In this document: piece by piece, positions 55,959 through 64,000 of the stretch | Layout of the letters: every line of letters starts with the position of its first letter | How positions within the stretch are numbered: position 1 is the first letter of the stretch | NCBI RefSeq assembly: GCF_019873825.1 | Contig: NZ_CP068418.1 | Coordinates: 372,001 to 436,000, forward strand | Direction: 5' to 3' | Source: Mycoplasma sp. E35C | Lineage (GTDB): Bacteria; Bacillota_I; Bacilli_A; Mycoplasmatales; Mycoplasmoidaceae | DNA length: 64,000 bases | Notes under the pieces: generated by a model | Seen by the model: only the letters and a program-made list of their open reading frames with translations | What the model was told of the DNA's origin: nothing | Database searches by the model: none | Program-made: the position numbers and the translations under genes

Positions 55959-56261
55959 ATATCTAAATATACAAGAATTAAGAGTTTATTATTCTTGATA
56001 TTTAATTACAAAATGAAGCAATAAAAAGTATGATATTTTTTTAATTTATTCAATGTAATAAACCTGATTAATTTAAATCTAAAATACAACAACCAAATAG
56101 TTCTATTTCTTTATGTTGTTATTTTTATTTATTGTGTTATTGATATTCTAATACAAATGTTAATATTACTTTTTCGTTATTAATAACAATAGTTATTATT
56201 TGCTTTAATTTCAAGGCAAAAAAATTAATGAATTGTGAGTTAATGTTAGAAAGGAAATAAT
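55959..56261 (+). promoter_or_regulatory. upstream region of second permease
   Basis: About 300 bases without a gene. The last ~110 resemble the upstream region of the first permease (shared GTTATTGATAT, GTTATTAATAACAATA and AAAGGAAATAATGTG), with an inverted repeat AATAAC-AATA-GTTATT at 56187-56202. Confidence 0.5.
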
Positions 56262-58070
56262 GTGTCCAACAATTCACAAACTGGGCTAAACAGCAAACCA
56301 GAATCTAGTTTTGCTAACGCTCCAATGTCTAAAAAAATTGGATTTTTTTCTGCAATGTTAGTTGTAATTGGATCTTCTGTTGGTGCTGGAATTTTTATTA
56401 AAGCAGGTTCAGTATTAGGAAGCTCACAAAATTCAATTATCTTTGCAATTTTTGCTTGATTATTAGCTGCTTTTGCCGTAATTTCTATGGCAATGGCACT
56501 AATAGAAATAGGAAGTGCTAGAAATGATAATCTATCTTTAATCGGATGATGTCAAACGTTTAATTCAAGAATTATTTATAAATCATGTAAGAACTTCATG
56601 GTTTATATTTATTTACCATTAACATATTTTTTTATGCCACTTTATGTGGTTTTATCAATTCAAGATGGAATAAGTGCAATAATTCCTAACACTAATGGCT
56701 TTAATACAAAAGCAGACTGATCAATCTTAATGGTGATTACAATTTTAGTATCAGTTTATTTCATAGTAATTAATGGGATTTCTTCTAAAATGGGTAATAT
56801 TCAAAATTGAATTATTACTAGTTTAAAATTCTTTCCACTAATGTTTGCAGCAATTTTAGGTTTTGTAATTGTTGGTATTAATGGCGCTGTTACTGATAAA
56901 AATTACCATGCTGAGTTTAGTCCAGAATTTAATTTAACTAATTTAGGGCAAGAAGGAAAAATTGATTTTTCTAAATTATTAAGTTTAAATTCGCTATCAC
57001 CTGGATTTGGTTTATTCATTGCAATGGGTGCAATCTTCTTTGCATTTGATGGTTTTTATGTAACTGCTGGTATTCAAACTGAAATGAAAGAACCTAAGAA
57101 AACTCCTTGGGCAATCTTATTTGGAATGATTGTTGTTACTGTGATTTATTTAGTAATTGCAATATCAATGTCAATTGGTGCTAAACAAGGTTCACCAAGT
57201 GGGTTTCAAGAGTTTTTATCTAGCCATAACCTTAACTGATTGTATGCTTTATTCCAAATTTTAATTGGTGTAGGCATGCTTGGAATTATTAACGGATTTG
57301 CTTTATGATCAACTCGATTTATGGAAGATTTAATCCGTGCTAATGAGGTTCCGTTCAGCACAAAATTAGTTAATAAAATCAATGATAAAAGAGCTGTTAT
57401 TGGGATTTTGTATAACTTGGTATTAGTAATTCCAATAATTATTGTTTTCTCAATAATTGGTGGTCTAGGTTATGTTGATTCTGCTGGTTATGGACAAAGT
57501 TATGGAACTGGTAGTGCTGAATTATATTCATTTGCTGATTTAATGGCAACATGAACATCTGTAATTGCATTTGCTTATATTTTATTTGCGATTATTGGAG
57601 CCATTAAAAACCGTAAAACTAATCGAATTAAGGTGCAAAAAAGTAAGTTCTTCTTACCAATGGCATACAGTTCAATCATTAGTATGATCTTACCAATCTT
57701 CTTTACGTTCTTTGCTCCGATTGCTGATTTCTTCTTGATGTTTTTAATTCCTATTAATGACAACTGAATTACGACAGTATTAGTGCCAAGATTAATGATT
57801 GTAATCGTATTAATGCTATTCTTAGCATTAATGTTTATTCCAATCTGAATTGAAGATTATATGATGATCAAAAAGTTTGGTTCAATTGAAAAAGGTGAGA
57901 TTGATAAGATTAACAGAATGGCAATTGTGACCAACAAAACTTTAAAAGAAGCATTATTAGCTCAGATTAAAAATGAGAAACGCACCATTCTAAATGAAGA
58001 AGAAAAAAAGATCTTAAAAATCAATAATCTAGAAGAAAGTAATCTAACTTTTATTCCATTTAGATATTAG
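56262..58070 (+). CDS. APC-superfamily amino acid permease, second copy
   Basis: 602 residues from GTG at 56262 with AAAGGA 7 bases upstream; several TGA Trp codons. Nearly the same sequence as the permease at 6559-8379 ([48 protein letters not shown] identical or almost so), with differences concentrated in one external loop (about residues 200-240). It sits away from the arc genes, next to the D-lactate dehydrogenase. Likely the same or an overlapping substrate (arginine/ornithine); inference. Confidence 0.85.
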
Positions 58071-58161
58071 TTGATTAACAAAATCATTGCTTTTTATAAA
58101 AACTTGTTAAGTTGTTATTTTGTTTGTTTAATCTGTTAAAAAAGATTATTTTTTAAACACC

Positions 58162-58208
58162 AATAACTTATTATTGAATTCTTTGTGGATCAATAATAAG
58201 TTATTTTA
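58162..58208. terminator. strong bidirectional terminator between convergent genes
   Basis: AATAACTTATTATTGA (58162-58177) pairs perfectly over 16 bp with TCAATAATAAGTTATT (58190-58205) around a 12-base loop. It serves the permease and the convergent minus-strand gene, whose stop codon touches the stem. Confidence 0.8.
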
Positions 58209-59294
58209 ATCAACAATGTATTTTAAAACATCTTGTTTAGTTCATCCTTGATTTGAATCGAAGTTAATTTTAATTCCCAGTTTATTAATATCTATACCTA
58301 ACTCAAAATTAAAGTTAGTATAAGTAAATAAATTATTATGATCAACACTAACTACAGTAGGACAAAATTTTAAAGCATTTTTATCAAATAATCAGATATG
58401 ATCTGATTTATAATCCAATTTCATTAATGTAATTCCGTCTAATTTTGTTGAAGTTAAATCTAAATAATCAATTAGATTTTTTTTAGCTAATTTAAGAGCT
58501 AGTTTATCTGGAATGATCATTACTAAATCCTTTTTTTGAATCGGTTTAGAATTAAGAACTAAATCATTGATCCATTTTGATCTATCTAGATAACCGATAT
58601 TAAACTTATGAGTTTTATTCTTAGATAAAACATCAACAAAATTATTAATCGTTTTTTTAAATTCACTAAATTTATTAATATTAGCTTTTAGTGTTATTTG
58701 ATTAGATAAAACCTTTTTAGCAAATATCTTATTCATTTGAGCTTGCAAACTGACAGTTTTGTTATCTAAACGATCATTGAAATCACTTAAATCACTTTTG
58801 AGTTCGTTTAATGATTTATCTCCAAAAATATCTTCTAAAAAAGCGTTTTGTGTTTTGATGTATTCTTCATAGAAAGAAAAAAGTACATATTCATAAAATT
58901 CTTTGACTGCTTTTTTAGTTTTTATTTCAGTCATTAAAACATTAGCATCAAATTTATTAATTAAAGAAAACTTAAAATCAGCAACAACAATTCCTTTGCA
59001 AGATTTAGCTTTTTGCATTGTTGCATTTTTGTATGCTTGTATTAATTTTTGGTTATTAAAAACACCAGGACATTTTAAATTATTAGCATAATAACTAAGC
59101 GGTTTGATTAAAAAAATACCAATATTTTCAGGTGTTTGTTTAAGCTGTTTGTATATATCAACAATAGATAGTGCGCTAAGTTCTGAAATTGTTTTAGCAG
59201 ACAATAATTGTCTGATACTTGTTTTTTCTAGAAGTTTTTTAATTTCTTCTTTTTGATCTTTTTTAGTAATTAGTCCTTGTTTTTTAATAATCAT
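58206..59294 (-). CDS. uncharacterised protein, possibly capsid-like fold
   Basis: 362 residues, two TGA Trp near the end. Lys/Leu-rich soluble protein: a helical N-terminal ~130 residues, a middle coiled segment (LSDFNDRLDNKTVSLQAQ) and a C-terminal part with KKDLVMIIPDKLALKLAK, LIDYLDLTSTKLDG, LFDKNALKFCPTVVSV and FTYTNFNFELGIDI. The order 'DLVMIIP..LA..LA / FDKNALKF / YTNFNFELGI' reminds me of the end of HK97-type phage major capsid proteins. No phage genes lie nearby, so this is a weak suggestion. Otherwise no family recognised. Confidence 0.6.
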
Positions 59295-59547
59295 TTAATG
59301 TTTGCTTCTTTATTTAATTTATTGATTATATTAATCTTATTATTTATCAATAATAAAAACCTAAATAAAGACGATTAGTAGTTGTGAAATTGGTTTTTAA
59401 AAAAGAATTGATTTAACAAAATCTATAGTTTTATAGTTTATTCTTAACTAACTATTGATAAGAATATTTATTTTAATATCCTTATTATTGAGATTCATTA
59501 ATAAAAACAACTAACTAAAATTATTAATTAAGCGAACAATTATCAAT

Positions 59548-61623
59548 ATGGAAATGAATGACAATAAACAATCATTAGATTTAGAAGAGAATAATAATAC
59601 CGACGATGATCAAAAATGAATTAATTCTTCTAATGAAGCTTTGGGCGAAGAAATTGAATATTGAAAAAATCAATTTAAAGACAAAATTATTTTAGTTGAT
59701 TATGAGATAAAATATCAACAAGTTTTCTTTGATTTTTTTAAAGAACATTTTAATGATTTAAAGCTTAAAAAATTAATTGGTTTTGATTTTTTACAAAAAA
59801 TAAAGCAGATTCGTGAATATGATTATAAAAATGATGAAGTACAAGAATTAATTTTAGAAGAAAAAGAAGAAAAAACTTATTCAAGATACGATCTTGTCAA
59901 AACACTGATAGAACAAAAAAGTGTGGACATTGTGTTGGCTGCACCTCCTTTTTTGAGTAAAGAAAAACAACAAACATTCAAAGAGTTTTGCGATTATCTT
60001 ATCAAACATAATAAAAAATTCTTATTTGCTAATTTTGATTATGCATTTCAATGAATTAATGATTTTATTGTCGATAACAAGATCAGAATTGGGTTTAATG
60101 TTGCCAGTGGTTTTAAAGATCGATACTTTGGAAAAGGTGAAAACAGTACATGAAACAAATTATTTTATACCAATTTGGATTATGAAAAAACTGTTGAAAC
60201 CAATCTTGAGACTAAAAGTATAATTTGAACTAAAGAAGATTTTAATGAACATCCTAAAGTTTTTATAAAAAATAAAAACAAAGAATTTTTGATATTTTTT
60301 CAAAGTGATAATCCAAAGAAAAAAGAATTGAAAGCAATTACTTCTAGAAATATAACTTGAAAAGATATTCCTACAGATTATTATGACGAGGTTATTTGTC
60401 ACCGAGGATTGATGCAATGTTTAACATCAAATAATTTTATATATGAAGGTTATTGTTTATCTAGCGATTTAGAATTTGTTGATCGTTATAAAGAAAAGTT
60501 TTCAAAACTTTTACCTAATTCTAATAAAGAACCAATTCCATATGTGATTGTTAGAAGAAAGAAACCTTCTTTTGTTGATAAAAAAGTTAGCGAACCGATT
60601 ATTGGTTATAACCAAATCTTTTATGGCGTTCCTGGTTGTGGTAAAAGTTATAAGATTTCTGAAAAAATAAAAAAAGAAGGTGCAAAATATTTTAGAACAG
60701 TCTTTCATCCAGATTATTCTAATGCTGATTTTGTTGGACAAATCATTCCTAAAATAAATGATGATCTAAGTGTTAGTTACTCATTTAACCCAGGCCCGTT
60801 TAGTTTAGCTTTACAAGAAGCTTATAATAATTTAAATGAACCAGTATATTTAATTATCGAAGAAATTAATCGTGGTAATGCAGCAAGCATTTTTGGAGAA
60901 TTATTCCAGTTATTAGACCGTGATGAAAATGGTTGTAGTCAATACGGAATTAACCATGTTAATTTAATGGACTTTTTAATTAAAAACAACGGTAAAAAAG
61001 AACAAAACATTAATGCTTTAAAATTGTTAAATCAGAATAATTTTAGTTCTGAAAACGATCATGAAAATTATCAAATTTATATTCCTAGCAATTTGATAAT
61101 TTTAGCAACAATGAACACAAGCGATCAGAACGTCTTTGTTTTAGATACAGCATTTAAAAGAAGATGAGAATTTGTTTCAATTTCAAATGAATTTAGCGAA
61201 CAAGAAGAACATCAAAACTATTTCATACCAGGAACAAGATTAACTTGGAAAAAGTTTTTAAACAAAATTAATAACGAAATTCTTGACACTAAAAGATCGT
61301 TCTCAACCCTTGAAGACAAACGCTTAGGTAAGTATTTTGTTAGTAAAAAATTCTTAATTAATCCAAATGATAATAACCAAATTAATAACAACGAAATAAA
61401 AAATAAGTTTGCTCAAAAAGTCTTTGAATATTTATGAAACGATGTCTTTAAATTTGAACGCAAAAAAGTGTTTAAGGAATCATATTTTGATGATCAAAAT
61501 ATGAAACAAGAGATTAAAACATCAGAAGATTTGATTAATGCTTTTGTTCAAGGTTATGAAATATTTGATGAATCCGTTGATATCAAATTCTTTAAGAAAG
61601 ATGAAATTAATCAACAACAATAA
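59548..61623 (+). CDS. pseudo-EcoRI-methyltransferase / McrB GTPase fusion, copy 1
   Basis: 691 residues, many TGA Trp. Residues ~30-310 follow the EcoRI adenine-methyltransferase family throughout: EEIEYWKNQFKDKII, FFDFFKEHFNDLKLKKLIG, DIVLAAPPF (131-135), LIKHNKKFLFAN, NKIRIGF, FYTNLDY and DIPTDYYDEVICHRG. But the catalytic NPPF Asn is Ala, and the SAM-binding DDP-type motif is DYEIKY. Residues ~345-691 are a McrB-type AAA+ domain: Walker A GVPGCGKS (360-367), Walker B VYLIIEEINRGN, and MNTSDQNVF (from 522) ending FKRRWEF. In McrBC this motor hydrolyses GTP and drives McrC cleavage after an N-terminal reader finds modified DNA; here the dead methylase occupies the reader position. Cytoplasmic restriction function is inferred. 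Confidence 0.88.
60625..61600 (+). repeat. near-identical motor-domain repeat, copy 1
   Basis: From Walker A to close to the stop this segment is almost base-for-base equal to 62832-63807 (constant offset 2207, no indels seen), with only scattered changes. Upstream of Walker A the two genes are strongly diverged. The abrupt boundary suggests gene conversion or a recent duplication with reader-domain replacement. Confidence 0.85.
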
Positions 61624-61808
61624 GAAATACTATTAAGCATAACTACATAGCGTTTAAGTTAATATTTGAATTAGGAATATTAAGCATAACTAAAGTAATC
61701 ATTCAATATTTTTATTGTTTATTTTTCTTGTTAATTTAGATATAAAATTAAAATGGTGTTTTTATTAAAACAAACGATAAAGCATTTATTAAATAAAGAT
61801 ATTTGACA
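61624..61808 (+). other. spacer between the two fusion genes
   Basis: 185 AT-rich bases with two degenerate copies of the AATATTAAGCATAACTA hairpin arm (about 61631 and 61676), a weak terminator, and a possible TATAAA-like -10 at about 61741. The second fusion gene may therefore have its own promoter. Confidence 0.45.
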
Positions 61809-63827
61809 ATGAGCGAAAATAACAAAACAGAAACTAATACTAGTAAAAATATGAATAAAACTTTAATACCAAATTCTCTTAAAGAATTAAAAAAAGCCAT
61901 TTATGATTACAAATCACAATTTGAAAATAAAGTTATTCTTTGTGATTATGAAGAATTTTTACAACCAGTTTTCTTTAATTTTTTTAAAGAAAATTTTAAA
62001 GATTTAAAGATTAAAAAACTTATTGGTTTTAATTTAATGGATGAAAATAAGCAACCTATTAAGTATATTTTTGAAAACAATGATATAGTTAAAGAAAAAC
62101 TTGATGGAACTAGTGGTTGGAACAACAAACTTTTTAATGATATTTTAGTTAAGGAAAACGTTGATATCGTTCTTGCTTCACCTCCTTTTGGTAGTGATGA
62201 AACGAAAAAAGCGGAGTTTAAAAAAAACTTAGAAGAACTTATAAAAGAAAATAGAAAGTTTTTATTGGTAACTTTTAATTATGCGATTAGATATATTAAT
62301 GAATTAATTATTCAAGATAAAGTTCGTATTGGTTTGCGATCAAGCTCTTTTTTTAGAAATCGTTATTTTATAAAAGGTGATAATAGCGGTTGAAATAGGT
62401 TCTTTTATACAAATCTAGAATATGAATTTGTTGATCAAAAAAATGATGAAAAATACATAAAATGATCCAATAAAGATTATCAAGAGCACCCTAAAGTATT
62501 TTTTAAAAACGAAGAATTATTGCTTTTTACTTCAAATAATAGAAAGAAAATTAAAGCAAAAATAGCAAGAAATTTAAGTTGAAATAACATTCCGTCTGAC
62601 TATTACGATAAAGTTGTTTGTGAAGTAGGTTTTGCACGACATTTAGCGCAGAAAGGATTTAAATATTTAGGTTCATGTGAAGCTAAGGATTTGGTTTTAA
62701 ACAATGACACACAAGAAAAATATCCAAAAATTTTATCTAACGATAAAAGAACTACATACATCATTGTTCAAAGAAATAAACCCTTAAACGAAACTAAGAA
62801 ATCTATTAAGGGATACAACGCAATATTTTATGGACTACCTGGTTGTGGTAAAAGTTATAAGATTTCTGAAGAAATAAAAAAAGAAGGTGCAAAATATTTC
62901 AGAACAGTCTTTCATCCAGATTATTCTAATGCTGATTTTGTTGGACAAATCATTCCTAAAATAAATGATGATCTAAGTGTTAGTTACTCATTTAACCCAG
63001 GGCCGTTTAGTTTAGCTTTACAAGAAGCTTATAATAATTTAAATGAACCAGTGTATTTAATTATCGAAGAAATTAATCGTGGTAATGGAGCAAGCATTTT
63101 TGGAGAATTATTCCAGTTATTAGACCGTGATGAAAATGGTTGTAGTCAATACGGAATTAACCATGTTAATTTAATGGACTTTTTAATTAAAAACAACGGT
63201 AAAAAAGAACAAAATATTAATGCTTTAAAATTGTTAAATCAAAATAATTTTAGTTCTGAAAATGATCATGAAAATTATCAAATTTATATACCTAGTAATT
63301 TGATAATTTTAGCAACAATGAACACAAGCGATCAGAATGTTTTTGTTTTAGATACAGCATTCAAAAGAAGATGAGAATTTGTTTTGATTTCAAATGAATT
63401 TAGCGATCAAGAACAACATCAAAACTATTTCATACCAGGAACATCATTAACTTGGAAAAAGTTTTTAAACAAAATTAATAACGAAATTCTTGACACTAAA
63501 AGATCATTCTCAACCCTTGAAGATAAACGCTTAGGTAAGTATTTTGTTAGTAAAAAATTCTTAATCAACCCAAATGATAATAGCCAAATTGATGACAACG
63601 AAATAAAAAATAAGTTTGCTCAAAAAGTGTTTGAATATTTATGAAACGATGTCTTTAAATTTGAACGCAAAAAAGTGTTTAAGGAATCATATTTTGATGA
63701 TCAAAATATGAAACAAGAAATCAAAACATCAGAAGATTTGATTAATGCTTTTGTTCAAGGTTATGAAATATTTAATGAGTTTGTTGATATCAAATTCTTT
63801 GATGAAAAACAAACCAATCAAGAATAA
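61809..63827 (+). CDS. pseudo-EcoRI-methyltransferase / McrB GTPase fusion, copy 2
   Basis: 672 residues from ATG 61809 (MSENNKTETNTSKN); a TTG six bases earlier is less likely. The N-terminal domain again follows EcoRI methyltransferase (KKAIYDYKSQFENKVI, FFNFFKENFKDLKIKKLIG, NKFL..FNYA, FFYTNLEYEF, NIPSDYYDKVVCEVG) but has DIVLASPPF (123-127), with Ser instead of the catalytic Asn, and DYEEFL in place of the SAM motif. McrB-type domain: Walker A GLPGCGKS (342-349), EEINRGNGAS, MNTSDQNVF (from 504), FKRRWEF. The motor is ~95% identical to copy 1; the reader is much less so, implying a different DNA specificity. Confidence 0.88.
62832..63807 (+). repeat. near-identical motor-domain repeat, copy 2
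   Basis: Counterpart of 60625-61600. The two tails differ only in the last ~10 codons. A direct repeat of ~1 kb separated by ~1.2 kb could recombine and swap or delete one reader domain. Confidence 0.85.
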
Positions 63828-63845
63828 TTAATATTATTTGTTCTA

Positions 63846-64000
63846 ATGAGAAAAATCGATGACATTAAATACAAATGATCTGATAAACATAATGAGATTA
63901 TTTGTATGCCAAGCAGCGCTAATGAAAAAAGTGATAAACGTTTTGTTGGCATTAAGGTTGAAAAAAGTGATGAAAATAATAAGAAAAGAATTGTTAAATT
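63846..64000 (+). CDS. start of a gene, candidate partner of the McrB-like proteins
   Basis: Cut by the window edge after 51 codons. ATG at 63846, 18 bases after the second fusion gene; TGA read as Trp at codon 11. The visible part (MRKIDDIKYKWSDKHNEI, then KSDKRFVGIKVEKSDENN) is charged and soluble with no recognisable motif. McrB motors need a PD-(D/E)xK subunit (McrC), and this gene's position makes it the natural candidate; nothing in the visible residues proves it. Confidence 0.55.

Noticed and set aside
59548-63827. Reading the locus as an ordinary EcoRI-type R-M system
   Set aside because: The methylase motifs are broken in both copies, no EcoRI-like nuclease gene is visible, and the methylase is fused to a McrB motor.

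Overview
The window is from a mollicute. UGA is read as tryptophan in almost every gene, the DNA is very AT-rich, coding is dense, and lipoproteins carry mycoplasma-type lipoboxes. Gene order points to the pneumoniae group (Mycoplasmoides/Malacoplasma side): rplU-prp-rpmA-nfo-fur-like-DUF-tig-lon follows the order known from M. genitalium MG232-MG239. The genes at 44097-53368 (YmdB-like, folate cyclo-ligase, UvrD, small proteins, two large paralogues) match the MG241-MG246 set. The tmRNA tag ends NQNYALNF, as I recall for M. gallisepticum-like species. A complete arginine deiminase operon excludes M. genitalium and M. gallisepticum themselves; an arginine-hydrolysing relative such as M. pirum would fit, but the species is not determined here.

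Layout. 1-2353: 3' part of a large acidic Asn/Gln-rich repeat protein. 2559-6256 (minus): two small proteins, one with a double-glycine-like leader, then two tandem paralogous lipoproteins separated by an IS30-type remnant. 6559-11937: an APC-type permease divergent from arcA-arcB-arcC, the ATP-generating arginine dihydrolase pathway. 12165-14317 (minus): a lipoprotein and two related membrane proteins. 14621-19616: IMPACT-family protein, uvrC, and hrcA-dxs. 19622-21415 (minus): two uncharacterised proteins, one HNH-like with a C-terminal membrane anchor. 21575-27015: leader-controlled infC-rpmI-rplT, a dUTPase-like gene, pheS-pheT. 27135-33841: an ABC-2 exporter, tmRNA, and a heterodimeric ABC exporter with one degenerate ATP site. 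34008-41143: ribosomal protein/repair/chaperone block ending in lon, with a CIRCE operator in front of lon; its repressor HrcA is encoded at 16789. 41206-44104: ABC permease plus ATPase. 44097-49441 (minus): a tightly overlapped operon. 49526-53368: two large membrane-anchored paralogues. 53665-58070: AEC-type carrier, D-lactate dehydrogenase-like enzyme, and a second copy of the arginine-cluster permease. 58206-59294 (minus): an orphan protein with a capsid-like look.

The most unusual locus is at the right end (59548-64000). Two tandem genes each fuse an N-terminal domain collinear with the EcoRI-type adenine methyltransferase to a C-terminal McrB-type AAA+ GTPase. In both, the catalytic NPPF motif has lost its Asn (AAPPF and ASPPF) and the SAM-binding DDP-type motif is gone. 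This suggests that a dead methyltransferase serves as the DNA-reading domain of a McrBC-like restriction system. The two motor domains are nearly identical while the reader domains are strongly diverged. A third gene begins 18 bases later and is cut by the window edge; it is a positional candidate for the missing nuclease subunit.
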